Below, piece after piece: positions 1 to 9,367 of a stretch of DNA of 36,877 bases. Where the stretch lies: contig DAHUZQ010000163.1 in NCBI GenBank assembly GCA_027306495.1, forward strand, positions 1 to 36,877, read 5' to 3'. Position 1 is the stretch's first letter; the number at the start of each line of letters is the position of its first letter. The notes beneath the pieces are model-generated. The model saw only the letters and a list, made by a program, of their open reading frames with translations. It was not told the DNA's origin and searched no databases. The position numbers and the translations under genes were made by a program. Source of the DNA: Actinomycetota bacterium (GTDB lineage: Bacteria; Actinomycetota; Actinomycetes; Streptosporangiales; Streptosporangiaceae).

Positions 1-920
1 AGCCAACGGGCGCGGGCGGGCGGCCGGCGGCCGCGGCAGGCACCACGGCCGCCGGCCCGGGGCCTGTGCGGGTGCTGGTGCGTGTCACCACCGGTGTCGA
101 GGCGTCCACTCATGAGTTCGTCGCGACCGCCCACGACGATCAGAAGTTCGGGTTCTCGCTCGCCTCGGGCGCGGCCGACGAAGCGGTCCGCCGGGTGCTC
201 GCCGCCCCCGGGCTGGAGCTTGCCGGGCTGCACTCCCACATCGGATCGCAGATCTTCGACACCGCCGGATTCGAGGTGGCCGCGCAACGGGTGCTGGGCC
301 TGGCGGTGCGCATCCGGGACGAGCACGCAGTGCAGATCGGCGAACTGAACCTGGGCGGCGGCATCGGCATTGCCTACACCTGCGAGGACGACCCGGCCGA
401 CATCGAGGTGGTGGCGCAGGGCATCCGCGAGATCGTGCGCGCCCAGTGCGCGGCCGCCGGACTGCCCGTGCCCCGGCTGACCGTGGAACCCGGCCGGGCG
501 ATCGCCGGGCCGGGGACCGTTACCCTGTACGAAGTCGGAACGGTCAAGGACGTGGACGGCCTGCGCAGCTACGTCAGCGTGGACGGCGGGATGAGCGACA
601 ACATCCGCACCGCGCTGTACGGGTCCGACTACACCTGTGTGCTGGCCTCCCGCGCGTCCTGCGCGCCACCGATGCTGTCCCGGCTGGTCGGCAGGCACTG
701 CGAGAGTGGGGACATCGTCGTCCGGGACGTTTACCTGCCGGCCGACATCGCGCCGGGCGACCTGGTCGCGGTCGCGGCCACAGGTGCCTACTGCCGCTCG
801 ATGGCGAGCAACTACAACCACGTCCCCCGGCCGCCCGTCGTCGCGGTCCGCGATGGGGCCGCGCGGGTGATGCTGCGGCGGGAGACCATGGCCGACCTGC
901 TGGCCCTGGATGAAGGATGA
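1..920 (+). CDS. lysA: Diaminopimelate decarboxylase, 5'-truncated by window edge
   Basis: PLP enzyme that decarboxylates meso-diaminopimelate to L-lysine, the last step of lysine synthesis. The reading frame is open from position 3, so the true start lies outside the window; the GTG at 66 is internal. Visible alanine-racemase-fold motifs, in order: [10 protein letters not shown], the phosphate-binding glycine run [22 protein letters not shown], the CESGD motif carrying the catalytic cysteine, and [14 protein letters not shown] near the end. Positions 3-65 encode a low-complexity Ala/Gly/Pro stretch just before VRVLVRVT, which looks like an expanded variable loop. It is first in a co-directional run with hom, thrC and thrB, so lysine and threonine branches share one transcription unit. 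Family assignment is secure; only the N-terminal part is missing. Confidence 0.96.
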   Translation, partial: PTGAGGRPAAAAGTTAAGPGPVRVLVRVTTGVEASTHEFVATAHDDQKFGFSLASGAADEAVRRVLAAPGLELAGLHSHIGSQIFDTAGFEVAAQRVLGLAVRIRDEHAVQIGELNLGGGIGIAYTCEDDPADIEVVAQGIREIVRAQCAAAGLPVPRLTVEPGRAIAGPGTVTLYEVGTVKDVDGLRSYVSVDGGMSDNIRTALYGSDYTCVLASRASCAPPMLSRLVGRHCESGDIVVRDVYLPADIAPGDLVAVAATGAYCRSMASNYNHVPRPPVVAVRDGAARVMLRRETMADLLALDEG

Positions 921-939
921 GCCGGGAGGGAGTCGGCGG

Positions 940-2229
940 GTGCGGACACTGAAGGTGGCGCTGCTCGGCTGCGGGGTGGTCGGCTCGCAGGTCTACCGGC
1001 TGCTGGCCGAGCAGGCCGACGACCTCGCCGCCCGGATCGGGGCGCCGCTGGAGGTCGCCGGGGTCGCGGTCCGCCGGCCCAGCCGCGCCCGCGCGGTCGA
1101 GATCGCTCCCGACCTGCTCACGCATGACGCGATGGCGCTGGTGACCCGCGCCGACGTGGACATCGTGGTGGAGGTCATCGGCGGCATCGAGCCCGCGCGT
1201 TCCCTGCTGGTGGCCGCGCTTTCGGCGGGCACACCGGTGGTGACCGCCAACAAGGCGCTGCTGGCCGAGGACGGGGCCGCGCTGCGGCGGGCCGCCCGGG
1301 CCGGCGGGGCGGACCTGTACTACGAGGCCGCTGTGGCCGGCGCCATCCCGTTGCTGCGCCCGCTGCGCGAGTCGCTGGCGGGGGACACGGTCCGCCGGGT
1401 GCTGGGCATCGTCAACGGCACCACCACCTACATCCTCGATCAGATGGACACCTGCGGATCCGGCTTCGGTGACGCGCTGGAGGAGGCGCAGGCGCTCGGC
1501 TACGCCGAAGCCGACCCCACCGCCGACATCGAGGGATTCGACGCGGCCGCAAAGGCCGCCATCCTCGCCGGGCTCGCGTTCCATACGACGGTCACCGCGG
1601 CCGATGTCTACCGGGAGGGGATCACCGGGGTCAGTGCGGCCGACATCGCCAGCGCCCGCACGCTGGGCCACGTGGTCAAGCTGCTCGCGATCTGTGAACG
1701 CACCGGCGGCGGGGTCTCGGTCCGGGTCCACCCGGCGATGATCCCCCGCACGCACCCGCTCGCGGGTGTCCGCGAGGCCTACAACGCGGTGTTCGTGGAG
1801 GCGGAGTCGGCGGGCAGGCTGATGTTCTACGGGGCGGGCGCCGGTGGCGTACCCACCGCGAGCGCGGTCCTGGGGGACATCGTCGCGGTCGCCCGCAACC
1901 GCCTGGCGGGCACTCGCGGGCCGGAGGCCACCACCTACGCGGACCTGCCGGCGCTGCCGATGGGCCAGGCGCAGACCCGCTACCACGTCGCGCTGGATGT
2001 CGCCGACAAGCCGGGCGTGCTCGCCAGGATCGCCGAGTCGTTCGCCCGCCATGAGGTCTCCATCAAGGCGGTCCGCCAGGAAGGGCGTGGCGACGACGCG
2101 CAACTGGTCATCGTCACCCATGCCGCCCCGGACGCGTGGCTCGCCGCCTGTGTCGCCGACCTCGGCGCCATGGATGTCGTCCGCGCGGTGGCCAGCGTCA
2201 TGCGGGTGGAGGGGGAGGGGGACGAATGA
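940..2229 (+). CDS. hom: Homoserine dehydrogenase
   Basis: Reduces aspartate semialdehyde to homoserine with NAD(P)H, the branch point to threonine and methionine. The protein is 429 residues. The N-terminal Rossmann motif is [13 protein letters not shown]; the middle holds [10 protein letters not shown] and [12 protein letters not shown] plus the substrate-site stretch [16 protein letters not shown]; the C-terminus is an ACT domain beginning [17 protein letters not shown], which in this family senses threonine. I chose GTG 940 because GGGAGGG lies 9 bases upstream and the N-terminus [12 protein letters not shown] is the family's usual one. An in-frame ATG at 910 would overlap lysA and lacks a ribosome site. 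Its stop overlaps the thrC start (ATGA), so translation is probably coupled. Confidence 0.97.
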   Translation: MRTLKVALLGCGVVGSQVYRLLAEQADDLAARIGAPLEVAGVAVRRPSRARAVEIAPDLLTHDAMALVTRADVDIVVEVIGGIEPARSLLVAALSAGTPVVTANKALLAEDGAALRRAARAGGADLYYEAAVAGAIPLLRPLRESLAGDTVRRVLGIVNGTTTYILDQMDTCGSGFGDALEEAQALGYAEADPTADIEGFDAAAKAAILAGLAFHTTVTAADVYREGITGVSAADIASARTLGHVVKLLAICERTGGGVSVRVHPAMIPRTHPLAGVREAYNAVFVEAESAGRLMFYGAGAGGVPTASAVLGDIVAVARNRLAGTRGPEATTYADLPALPMGQAQTRYHVALDVADKPGVLARIAESFARHEVSIKAVRQEGRGDDAQLVIVTHAAPDAWLAACVADLGAMDVVRAVASVMRVEGEGDE

Positions 2230-3320
2230 CCATGCCCGTCGCCTCCGGGCACGACCGTGCCGCCCGTCTCCGCTGGCCGGGCCTGATCGGCCAGTACGGC
2301 AGCCGCCTGCCGGTTCCGGACGGCGTACCGGTGATCACGCTGGGGGAAGGGGCCACTGCGCTGCTTCCCGCGCCCGTGCTGTCCGAACTGTCCGGCTGCC
2401 AGGTGTATCTCAAGGTGGAAGGCGCCAACCCGACCGGGTCGTTCAAGGACCGGGGGATGACGGTGGCGGTCACCATGGCCGCCGCCCGCGGTGCGACGGC
2501 GGTGATCTGCGCGTCCACCGGCAACACCAGCGCGAGCGCCGCCGCCTACGCGGCCAGGGCCGGCCTCACCTGCGCGGTGCTCGTCCCGCGGGGCAAGATC
2601 GCGCTGGGCAAGCTCGCCCAGGCTCTCGTGCACGGGGCGAAGCTGCTGCAGGTGGACGGCAACTTCGACGACTGCCTGGAACTGGCACGCAAACTCGCCG
2701 TCGACTACCCGGTCGCGCTGGTCAATTCCGTCAACCCGGACCGGCTGCAGGGCCAGAAGACAGCCGCCTTCGAGATCGTGGAGGCACTCGGGGACGCCCC
2801 GGACGCGCACTTCCTGCCGGTCGGCAACGCCGGCAACATCAGCGCCTACTGGCTGGGCTACCGCGAGTACGCCCGCGACGGCCTGGCCACGCGGACGCCG
2901 AGGATGTTCGGCTACCAGGCGAGCGGAGCTTCGCCGATCGTGCGCGGGGAACCCGTGGCCGCCCCGCAGACGATCGCGACCGCCATCCGGATAGGCAACC
3001 CCGCCTCATGGCGGCTGGCCGAACGTGCCCGGGACGAATCGGGTGGGGTGATCGACTCGGTGACCGACCGGCAGATCCTGGCCAGCTACCGGCTGCTGGC
3101 CAGGCGGGAAGCGGTGTTCGGGGAACTCGCCTCGGCCGCCGGGGTGGCCGGGCTGCTGCAGGCGCGCGAGAATGGGCAGCTTGACGCCGGCTCCACGGTG
3201 GTCGCTACCATCACCGGCAACGGCCTGAAGGATCCGGACTGGGCGGTTTCGGCCGCCCCTGCCCCGGTCACGGTGCCCGTTGACTGCGGTGCCGCCGCCG
3301 CCGCACTGGGGCTCGCGTAA
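2226..3320 (+). CDS. thrC: Threonine synthase
   Basis: PLP-dependent enzyme that turns O-phosphohomoserine into threonine, the last step of the pathway. It has 364 residues, normal for the short actinobacterial type. The Schiff-base lysine is in [27 protein letters not shown] is the asparagine loop binding the cofactor ring, and [13 protein letters not shown] is the glycine-rich phosphate cup. The start ATG 2226 overlaps the hom stop by four bases, and the purine-rich GGAGGGGGAGGGGG end of hom serves as ribosome site. The frame is open further upstream to 2136, but that part is the shadow of the hom ACT domain. It is separated from thrB by 88 bases containing a hairpin. Confidence 0.97.
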   Translation: MTMPVASGHDRAARLRWPGLIGQYGSRLPVPDGVPVITLGEGATALLPAPVLSELSGCQVYLKVEGANPTGSFKDRGMTVAVTMAAARGATAVICASTGNTSASAAAYAARAGLTCAVLVPRGKIALGKLAQALVHGAKLLQVDGNFDDCLELARKLAVDYPVALVNSVNPDRLQGQKTAAFEIVEALGDAPDAHFLPVGNAGNISAYWLGYREYARDGLATRTPRMFGYQASGASPIVRGEPVAAPQTIATAIRIGNPASWRLAERARDESGGVIDSVTDRQILASYRLLARREAVFGELASAAGVAGLLQARENGQLDAGSTVVATITGNGLKDPDWAVSAAPAPVTVPVDCGAAAAALGLA

Positions 3321-3333
3321 GGGCAGCGGCCGG

Positions 3334-3363
3334 GTGCGGTCCGGCCGGCCCGGACGCCAGCAC
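3334..3363 (+). terminator. Hairpin between thrC and thrB
   Basis: Arms GTCCGG (3339-3344) and CCGGAC (3350-3355) enclose a 5-base loop, and an outer GTGC/GCAC pair (3334-3337/3360-3363) extends the stem across an internal loop. No T-run follows. It could be a weak terminator, an RNA processing site or a stabiliser of the upstream message; the sequence does not decide. Confidence 0.4.
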
Positions 3364-3408
3364 TGACGGTGCCGGGTGGCGCGAGGCTGGCCCGGCGAGG
3401 GGAGCGGT

Positions 3409-4422
3409 GTGAACTGGTCGCACGGCACGGTCCGGGTCCGCGTCCCGGCGACCAGCGCCAATCTGGGGCCGGGGTTCGACGCGCTGGGATTGGCCCTCGG
3501 GTTGCACGACACGGTGGAGGCACGGGTTACCGACAGCGGGCTGAGTATCGCGGTCACGGGTGAGGGCCGCCAGACCGCCGGCCACGGCGAAGACCACTTG
3601 GTGGTCCGGGCGATGCGCGCGGCGTTCGAGGCGATGGGTGGCCACCCGCCCGGGATCGGCGTGCGCTGTGACAACACCATCCCCCACCGCCGGGGCCTCG
3701 GATCGTCGGCGGCCGCGATCTGCTCTGGGCTGCTGGCCGCGCGGGCACTGGCGCAGGACGGCCGGGCACTGCTCAGCGATGCGTCGCTGCTCGCCCGCGC
3801 GGTGGAACTGGAAGGCCATCCCGACAATGTCGCGGCCTGTCTGGCCGGGGGGCTCACCATCGCCTGGCATGGACCGGCTGCGGTCCGGATGACCCGGCTG
3901 CCCGTTCTGGAACAGGTGTCGGCCGTGGTCTGCGTGCCCCCTGGTCAGCTCTCGACGCGGGCGGCGCGGCGCGCCCTGCCGGAAGTGGTGCCGCACGCTG
4001 ACGCGGCTGCCGATGCCGGGCGCGCCGCGCTGCTGGTCGCGGCGCTGACCACGGACCCACGATGGCTGTTCGACGCGACCGAGGATTACCTGCATCAGCG
4101 CTACCGGGCACCGGTGATGCCCGGGACGGCGGACCTGGTGGACCGGTTGCGACGGGCGGGCGCACCCGCCGTCGTCTCGGGCGCCGGCCCCAGCGTGCTG
4201 GTGTTCACCGGGGTGGGCGGGAGCGCCGGGCCGGCGGCGATAGGTTCAATCGCTGCGGAAACGGGTATCGCATGGCGTGTAACCCCCCTGGACGTGGACC
4301 GGCGCGGCGCTCTCGTTCAGCTTCCCCAGCCAGAGGTGCGCACGCCGGACAGCGCGCGGCAAGGACTTCCTTGGAGCCAGGTGCAGGGGCTGAGCGCGGG
4401 CTGCGCGGGATGGTCCCCGTGA
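3409..4422 (+). CDS. thrB: Homoserine kinase
   Basis: GHMP-family kinase that phosphorylates homoserine for ThrC. It has 337 residues from GTG 3409, preceded by GAGGGGAG at a good distance; an in-frame GTG at 3376 has no ribosome site. The N-terminus VRVRVPATSANLGPGFDALG is the GHMP opening motif, the ATP-binding motif 2 is PHRRGLGSSAAAI, and VVSGAGPSVLVF is motif 3 near the C-terminus. The last 40 or so residues are not a recognisable family motif and make this copy slightly longer than usual. The order lysA-hom-thrC-thrB-rho is the one I know from many high-GC actinobacteria. Confidence 0.96.
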   Translation: MNWSHGTVRVRVPATSANLGPGFDALGLALGLHDTVEARVTDSGLSIAVTGEGRQTAGHGEDHLVVRAMRAAFEAMGGHPPGIGVRCDNTIPHRRGLGSSAAAICSGLLAARALAQDGRALLSDASLLARAVELEGHPDNVAACLAGGLTIAWHGPAAVRMTRLPVLEQVSAVVCVPPGQLSTRAARRALPEVVPHADAAADAGRAALLVAALTTDPRWLFDATEDYLHQRYRAPVMPGTADLVDRLRRAGAPAVVSGAGPSVLVFTGVGGSAGPAAIGSIAAETGIAWRVTPLDVDRRGALVQLPQPEVRTPDSARQGLPWSQVQGLSAGCAGWSP

Positions 4423-4463
4423 CGCTGGCCGGCTTCCGCCGCGGCACACCGACCGTTTGTCGA

Positions 4464-4490
4464 GGGAATGCCGTGGGCTCGGATGGTGTT
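4464..4490 (+). promoter_or_regulatory. SigR-type promoter element upstream of rho
   Basis: GGGAAT at 4464-4469, exactly 18 bases, then GTT at 4488-4490. This is the spacing and sequence of the SigR (thiol-oxidative stress ECF sigma) consensus of Streptomyces, GGGAAT-N18-GTT. Transcription would start near 4500 and give a leader of about 380 bases. A vegetative extended -10 (TG-T-TAAGCT, 4487-4495) overlaps it, so both sigma factors might use the region; no good vegetative -35 is present. Confidence 0.5.
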
Positions 4491-4878
4491 AAGCTGGGTG
4501 TCGCATCAAGGGCCCCATCGTGTGGGCAGGTGCTTGTCCATCACTTGCTGTCAGGCCGGCCGCATGGTCGGATGTGGTTGGTGATTCCCCGCCAGTTCTC
4601 TGGAACCTCCCGTACCCTTCTCGCGGCGCAGTCGCGGGGCAGGCTCGGGGTGCCGGAGGCAGGCCGGAGATCCCGGCGAGCCGCCCTGGGCGGGGTGACC
4701 CGTTCCGTAGGTTCTTGCATGGCCACGGCAGTTGGGTTAGGCCAGCACAGGCCCGCCCCGTGCGCAGGTGGCTGGGCACGGCACCTGATGCACAACCTGG
4801 CCCGGCCAATTCCGCCGGGCCGCGAATCCGGGGCGCCCGGCCCTGTGGCCGGGACCCGAGCTCTGGGAAGGACCCCTC
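4491..4878 (+). other. Long untranslated leader of rho
   Basis: No credible gene lies between thrB and rho. Frames that stay open here have poor third-position G/C, unlike true genes of the window. The stretch is less G+C-rich than its surroundings and contains small hairpins (for example GCCAG-TTCT-CTGG near 4592) and a strong one at 4836-4853. A long leader in front of rho suits autogenous control of Rho by its own message, known in other bacteria; here that is inference. Confidence 0.45.
4836..4853 (+). promoter_or_regulatory. Hairpin just upstream of the rho ribosome site
   Basis: CCCGGCC (4836-4842), loop CTGT, GGCCGGG (4847-4853): a perfect 7-bp stem ending 12 bases before the GGGAAGGAC ribosome-binding stretch and 25 bases before the GTG start. 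It may shape access to the start site. Confidence 0.4.
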
Positions 4879-6852
4879 GTGAGCAGTGACTCCACCGAAC
4901 TCATCCCGCCCCCCGCGCCGGAACCGTCCAATGGTTCCGGCCGCGATGGCGGCCACGGCGGCCCGCAGGAAACCCCGAACGCCACGCGCGGCCCGGCTTC
5001 GCAGCGGGCGGGCGGTGCCAGCCGGACCGCGATGCCGGGCCAAAACAGGGATGAGACGGCGGTAGCCGGGCAGCAGACTGGTGGGCCCGTCGCGGGCCTG
5101 TCGGCGATGCTGCTGCCCGAACTGCAGCGGATGGCACAATCTCTTGGCATCACTGGTGTGGCGCGGATGCGCAAGAGCCAGTTGGTCGAGGTCATCCGGG
5201 ATCGGCAGAGCGGTGGTCAGACCGCCGTGCGCAGCAGCGATCAGGGCATTTCAGCCGACAAGTCAGGCCAGCGGGGGCCGTCCGCGGGAGCCGACGTTCC
5301 CCGCCACCGTGAGCAGGACGCTATGGAATCACAGATAACCAGTCAGCCAGCGGCCGCCGGCCCCGGGCACCACGATGGCGCGGATGGCCACCAGGGTGCG
5401 CGTCCCGTGAATGGCGGGATGGCCACCGGTGAGAACGGGGCGTCGGCGGAGGCGGGCGGCGACGCGCCCCGCGGGGACCGGCGGCGCCGTAACAACGGCA
5501 GGCGGGACGACCAGCCGCGGGGGGGTGACGCTGGGGAGCAGCGCCATGACGCCGGCGGTGGCAGCGGTCAGCGGGGCGGCCAGCAGAACGATTCCGCGGC
5601 TCGCGATGACGAGTTCGACGCGCGGGGCAACCGGCGTAACCGGGACCGGTTCCGCAGCCGCAACCGCCGCCGCGGTGAGCGCGCCACCGGTGGCGAGGCC
5701 GAACCCGTGGTCAGTGAGGACGACGTCCTCATCCCGATCGCCGGCATCCTCGACGTGCTCGACAATTACGCGTTCGTCCGGACGACCGGGTACCTGCCCG
5801 GGTCCAATGACGTCTACGTCTCGCTGTCGCAGGTCCGCAAGTACGGGCTCCGCAAGGGTGACGTGATCGAGGGCGCTGTCCGCCAGCCACGCGATGGCGA
5901 GCGCCGGGAGAAGTTCAACGCCCTGGTCCGGCTGGACAAGGTCAACGGTCTCGACCCCGAGCAGTCGCGGGCGCGGCCGGAGTTCGCCAAGCTGGTGCCG
6001 CTGTATCCGCAGGACCGGCTGCGGCTGGAAACCGACGCGGTCGTGCTGACGACCCGGATCATGGACCTGGTCAGCCCGATCGGCAAGGGCCAGCGCGGGC
6101 TCATCGTGTCGCCGCCCAAGGCCGGGAAGACGATGATCCTGCAGGCGATAGCGAACGCGATCACCAAGAACAACCCCGAATGCCACCTCATGGTCGTGCT
6201 CGTGGACGAGCGGCCGGAGGAGGTCACGGACATGCAGCGGACCGTCAAGGGTGAGGTGATCCACTCGACCTTCGACCGGCCCGCCGAGGACCACACCACG
6301 GTCGCGGAACTGGCCATCGAGCGGGCCAAGCGCCTGGTGGAGATGGGTCACGATGTGGTCGTGCTGCTGGACTCGATCACCCGGCTGGGCCGTGCCTACA
6401 ACCTCGCCGCGCCCGCCAGCGGCCGGATCATGTCCGGTGGTGTGGATTCCACGGCGCTCTATCCGCCCAAGCGTTTCTTCGGTGCTGCGCGCAACATCGA
6501 GCACGGCGGCTCACTCACGATACTGGCCACGGCCCTGATCGAGACCGGCTCGCGAGCGGACGAGGTCATCTTCGAGGAGTTCAAGGGCACCGGCAACATG
6601 GAACTGCGGCTGCGCCGCGAGCTTGCCGACAAGCGGATCTTCCCCGCGATCGACATCGACGCCTCCAGCACCCGCAAGGAGGAACTGCTGCTGACCCCCG
6701 AGGAGCTGAGGATCACCTGGCAGCTCCGGCGGGTGCTGCACGCACTGGAGCCGCAGCAGGCACTGGAAGCCCTGCTGGAGCGGATGAGGAGCACCAAGTC
6801 CAACGCCGAGTTCCTGCTCCAGGTCCAGAAGACGATGCCGGGATCCCAGTAA
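4879..6852 (+). CDS. rho: Transcription termination factor Rho
   Basis: Hexameric RNA-dependent ATPase that ends transcription. It has 657 residues against about 420 in E. coli; the excess is N-terminal. Residues about 74-115 ([19 protein letters not shown]) are the Rho_N helical domain. Residues about 116-270 are a low-complexity Arg/Gly/Asn/Asp/Gln-rich region, the RNA-binding insert of high-GC actinobacterial Rho. The cold-shock RNA-binding fold follows ([20 protein letters not shown]), then the Walker A SPPKAGKT near residues 411-418, Walker [16 protein letters not shown] near 493, and the R-loop region [17 protein letters not shown]. All catalytic elements look intact. Start GTG 4879 follows GGGAAGGAC. 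The gene appears monocistronic, with its own promoter element and a hairpin after the stop. Confidence 0.97.
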   Translation: MSSDSTELIPPPAPEPSNGSGRDGGHGGPQETPNATRGPASQRAGGASRTAMPGQNRDETAVAGQQTGGPVAGLSAMLLPELQRMAQSLGITGVARMRKSQLVEVIRDRQSGGQTAVRSSDQGISADKSGQRGPSAGADVPRHREQDAMESQITSQPAAAGPGHHDGADGHQGARPVNGGMATGENGASAEAGGDAPRGDRRRRNNGRRDDQPRGGDAGEQRHDAGGGSGQRGGQQNDSAARDDEFDARGNRRNRDRFRSRNRRRGERATGGEAEPVVSEDDVLIPIAGILDVLDNYAFVRTTGYLPGSNDVYVSLSQVRKYGLRKGDVIEGAVRQPRDGERREKFNALVRLDKVNGLDPEQSRARPEFAKLVPLYPQDRLRLETDAVVLTTRIMDLVSPIGKGQRGLIVSPPKAGKTMILQAIANAITKNNPECHLMVVLVDERPEEVTDMQRTVKGEVIHSTFDRPAEDHTTVAELAIERAKRLVEMGHDVVVLLDSITRLGRAYNLAAPASGRIMSGGVDSTALYPPKRFFGAARNIEHGGSLTILATALIETGSRADEVIFEEFKGTGNMELRLRRELADKRIFPAIDIDASSTRKEELLLTPEELRITWQLRRVLHALEPQQALEALLERMRSTKSNAEFLLQVQKTMPGSQ

Positions 6853-6854
6853 GG

Positions 6855-6901
6855 CCCCGGCGCGGAAGACCCGGCGGGTGGTGCGTAACCGCCGGCCGGG
6901 G
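6855..6901 (+). terminator. Terminator-like hairpin after rho
   Basis: Outer stem CCCCGG/CCGGGG (6855-6860/6896-6901) is stacked directly on an inner stem CCGGCGG/CCGCCGG (6871-6877/6889-6895), with a 10-base bulge on the left. No T-run follows, as is common in high-GC actinobacteria. Its right edge touches the -35 half of the rpmE promoter element. Confidence 0.5.
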
Positions 6902-6925
6902 AATCCCGGAGGGCCCGCGAGTGTT
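6899..6925 (+). promoter_or_regulatory. SigR-type promoter element upstream of rpmE
   Basis: GGGAAT at 6899-6904, exactly 18 bases, then GTT at 6923-6925, a full match to the Streptomyces SigR consensus. From memory, S. coelicolor rpmE is a known SigR target, which supports the reading. The start would lie near 6933, where a 6-bp inverted repeat CTGTCA-CAC-TGACAG (6933-6947) is found. Confidence 0.65.
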
Positions 6926-7030
6926 GTGGGCTCTGTCACACTGACAGTCACGACAAGGCGGTACCGGTTCACGGCTGGCCCGGAACGGACCAGGCGACCC
7001 GGCGACCAGCGAAGATGGGGAGCAGTAACA

Positions 7031-7252
7031 GTGAAGCCCGGAATTCATCCCGAGTACGTGACCACGACGGTCACATGCACCTGTGGCAGCACATTCACCA
7101 CACGATCGACCGCGGCCAACGGCGTCATCCACGCCGACGTCTGCTCGAATTGCCACCCCTTCTACACCGGCAAGCAGAAGATCCTCGACACCGGCGGACG
7201 GGTAGCCCGGTTCGAGCGCCGGTTCGGCAAGAAGGCCGCCGGCACCAAGTAG
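7031..7252 (+). CDS. rpmE: 50S ribosomal protein L31 (zinc-binding C+ form)
   Basis: Large-subunit ribosomal protein of 73 residues, normal length. The start GTG 7031 ([14 protein letters not shown]) follows GGGGAG. It keeps the zinc ligands: a CTC pair at residues 16-18 and a CSNC pair in [12 protein letters not shown], so it is the C+ form. The C-terminus is [11 protein letters not shown]. The frame stays open upstream to 6878, but that part has no ribosomal similarity. A zinc-thiolate protein under a SigR-type promoter makes sense, since thiol oxidation would release the metal. It is followed immediately by a strong terminator. Confidence 0.97.
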   Translation: MKPGIHPEYVTTTVTCTCGSTFTTRSTAANGVIHADVCSNCHPFYTGKQKILDTGGRVARFERRFGKKAAGTK

Positions 7253-7258
7253 CACGTG

Positions 7259-7306
7259 ACGATCACCGCGCCGGGGCGGACTCATCGCCCCGGGTGCGGT
7301 GATCGT
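7259..7306 (+). terminator. Strong terminator after rpmE
   Basis: An 11-bp perfect outer stem (ACGATCACCGC at 7259-7269 with its complement at 7296-7306) continues into an 8-bp perfect inner stem (CCGGGGCG 7271-7278 with 7286-7293), separated by a tiny internal loop; the loop is GACTCAT. TTGCTTG follows. It separates rpmE from prfA. Confidence 0.8.
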
Positions 7307-7360
7307 TGCTTGTCGGCCGGCGCTGGCTGGCGGGAGGGACCAGGAGCGGAAGGGACAACG

Positions 7361-8437
7361 GTGTTCGAGCAACTGGAGGAGCTGGAGCGGGAGCACGCCG
7401 GGCTTGAGCGTGATCTCGGGGACGCCGCCGTGCTCGCCGACCCGGACCGGGCAAGGTCGCTCGGGCGCAGGTACGGGGAACTGACCCCGCTCGTGCAGGC
7501 CTACCAGGAGTGGCGGCAGACCTCCGCCGACGAGGCGACCGCGCGCGAACTCGCCGCCGAGGACGCCTCGTTCGCCGTGGAAGCCGAACAGTTCGCCCGG
7601 GCCCGCGCTGACCTCGAGGAGCGCCTGCACGCCCTGCTGGCGCCGCGTGACCCCAGCGACGCTAAGGACGTGATCCTGGAGGTCAAGGCAGGGGAGGGCG
7701 GCGAGGAGTCGGCCCTTTTCGCGGCGGACCTGTTGCGCATGTACCTGCGTTACGCCGAGCGGTCCGGCTGGAAGACCGAGATCATCGACGCCAACCTCAC
7801 CGGTCTCGGCGGCTACAAGGACGTGACCGTCGCCGTCAAGTCCCCCTCGGGCGCCCGGCCCGGCGCTGGCGTGTGGGCGCGCCTGAAGTACGAGGGCGGC
7901 GTCCACCGCGTGCAGCGCGTCCCGGTGACCGAGTCGCAGGGAAGGATCCACACCTCCGCGGCTGGAGTGCTGGTCATGCCGGAAGCCGATCCGGTCGAGG
8001 TCACCGTGGACCTGTCGGACCTGCGGATCGATGTGTTCCGGTCATCCGGTCCCGGCGGTCAGAGCGTGAACACCACCGACTCCGCGGTGCGGATCACCCA
8101 CCTGCCCACCGGCATCGTGGTTTCCTGCCAGAACGAAAAGAGCCAGTTGCAGAACAAGCAGCAGGCACTGCGCATCCTGCGGGCCCGGCTGCTCGCGCGG
8201 GCACAGCAGGAGGCCGACGCCCAGGCCTCCGCGGAACGCCGCAGCCAGGTGCGCACGGTCGACCGCTCGCAGCGGGTGCGGACATACAACTTCCCGGAAA
8301 ACCGGATCTCCGATCACCGGGCCGGCTACAAGGCCTACAACCTCGATCAGGTCCTCGACGGCGACCTGGACGCGGTGGTCGAGGCGCTGGTCGCTGCTGA
8401 CCGGTCGGGTGCGGTGGCCGCCGCGGACGGGGCATGA
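7361..8437 (+). CDS. prfA: Peptide chain release factor 1
   Basis: Reads UAA and UAG in the ribosomal A site and triggers peptide release. It is 358 residues, the usual RF1 length. Codon recognition is by the PxT tripeptide, here PVT at residues 188-190 in [17 protein letters not shown]2 would have SPF. The catalytic GGQ is at residues 232-234 ([17 protein letters not shown]). Start GTG 7361 ([19 protein letters not shown]) follows GGAAGG; the open frame extends upstream into the terminator and is not coding there. The stop overlaps the start of prmC, which encodes the methylase of the GGQ glutamine. Confidence 0.97.
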   Translation: MFEQLEELEREHAGLERDLGDAAVLADPDRARSLGRRYGELTPLVQAYQEWRQTSADEATARELAAEDASFAVEAEQFARARADLEERLHALLAPRDPSDAKDVILEVKAGEGGEESALFAADLLRMYLRYAERSGWKTEIIDANLTGLGGYKDVTVAVKSPSGARPGAGVWARLKYEGGVHRVQRVPVTESQGRIHTSAAGVLVMPEADPVEVTVDLSDLRIDVFRSSGPGGQSVNTTDSAVRITHLPTGIVVSCQNEKSQLQNKQQALRILRARLLARAQQEADAQASAERRSQVRTVDRSQRVRTYNFPENRISDHRAGYKAYNLDQVLDGDLDAVVEALVAADRSGAVAAADGA

Positions 8438-9300
8438 GCCTGCTGCTGGATGAGATCAGCATCGCGACGGCCCGGCTGGCCGAAGCGGGTGTCGATTCGC
8501 CGCGCACCGACGCCGAACTGATCGCGGCCCACGTGCACGGAGTGCGGCGCAGTGAGCTGGACTCGGTGCCGGACTCCAGGTTTGACCCGCGCTTTTGGGA
8601 CGAGATCGGCCGCCGGGCAGCGCGGGAGCCATTGCAGCACATCACGGGCCTGGCCTACTTCCGCTATCTGGAGCTCGAGGTGGGCCCCGGGGTCTTCGTG
8701 CCACGCCCGGAGACCGAGGTGATGACCGGCTGGGCGATCGAAGCCCTGCGCCGGATCGATGTCGCGGAGCCTGTGCTGGCCGATCTGGGCACCGGGTCCG
8801 GTGCGATCGCTCTCGCGATCGCTCAGGAGGTGCCCCGCGCCGTGGTGCACGCGGTGGAGGCGGATCCGCTGGCCCGGCAGTGGGCACAGCGCAACATCCT
8901 GCGCTGCGCGCAGGCGTCCCCGCACACGGGTGGCCGGGTGTTCCTGCATGCCGGAGAGTTCCGCTCCGCGCTCGCTGAGCTCGACCACACATTCGACCTG
9001 GTCATCAGTAACCCCCCGTACGTGCCGGTGGGCGCCACCCTGCCGCCCGAGGTCGGCGAGTACGACCCGTCAGCCGCGCTCTGGGGCGGTGGGGACGGGC
9101 TGGGCGCGGTCAGGGATGTGGAAGCGGCGGCGCGCCGTCTGCTGCGCCCGGGCGGCCTGGTCGCCGTGGAGCACGGCGCCCCGCAGGGGGCCGCCGTGTA
9201 CTGGATATTCGCCGAGGAGCGGGGCTGGCGGGGCACCCGCAACCACCGGGACCTGGCGGACCGGGACCGGTTCGTCACCGCGACCTGGCCCGGCCCGTGA
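8434..9300 (+). CDS. prmC: Release factor glutamine methyltransferase
   Basis: SAM-dependent N5-glutamine methylase that modifies the GGQ glutamine of release factors. It has 288 residues, normal. The N-terminal helical substrate domain covers about residues 1-90; the SAM-binding motif is [14 protein letters not shown]; the catalytic NPPY is at residues 193-196 ([15 protein letters not shown]). Start ATG 8434 overlaps the prfA stop (ATGA), so the two are translationally coupled. The stop codon lies in the loop of a 9-bp hairpin. Confidence 0.96.
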   Translation: MSLLLDEISIATARLAEAGVDSPRTDAELIAAHVHGVRRSELDSVPDSRFDPRFWDEIGRRAAREPLQHITGLAYFRYLELEVGPGVFVPRPETEVMTGWAIEALRRIDVAEPVLADLGTGSGAIALAIAQEVPRAVVHAVEADPLARQWAQRNILRCAQASPHTGGRVFLHAGEFRSALAELDHTFDLVISNPPYVPVGATLPPEVGEYDPSAALWGGGDGLGAVRDVEAAARRLLRPGGLVAVEHGAPQGAAVYWIFAEERGWRGTRNHRDLADRDRFVTATWPGP

Positions 9301-9311
9301 CTGGCCGGGCC
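9287..9311 (+). terminator. Hairpin around the prmC stop codon
   Basis: GGCCCGGCC (9287-9295), loop CGTGACT containing the prmC TGA, GGCCGGGCC (9303-9311): a perfect 9-bp stem with no T-run. It may attenuate read-through from prfA-prmC into tsaC. Confidence 0.5.
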
Positions 9312-9331
9312 ACCTCCGGCCCGTGACTGGC
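9290..9331 (+). repeat. Direct repeat at the prmC 3' end
   Basis: The 16-mer CCGGCCCGTGACTGGC occurs at 9290-9305 and again at 9316-9331, a 26-base period. The duplicated segment includes the prmC stop codon. It looks like a slippage duplication. Confidence 0.8.
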
Positions 9332-9367
9332 TCGGCGATACCCGCCGCGGTGAGAGGATGGGCAGCC

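Noticed and set aside
574-2121. A 515-codon minus-strand frame opposite lysA and hom
   Set aside because: It is antisense to two certain genes with conserved motifs; long antisense frames are expected at this G+C content.
4520-4882. A 120-codon frame in the rho leader whose TGA overlaps the rho GTG
   Set aside because: Its third codon positions are not G/C-biased as in true genes here, and the product has no recognisable feature; the overlap with rho is likely chance.
6933-6947. CTGTCA-CAC-TGACAG as a Zur operator for rpmE
   Set aside because: It does not resemble the Zur box and the gene encodes the zinc-containing L31 form, which Zur does not normally repress; left as an unexplained short repeat.
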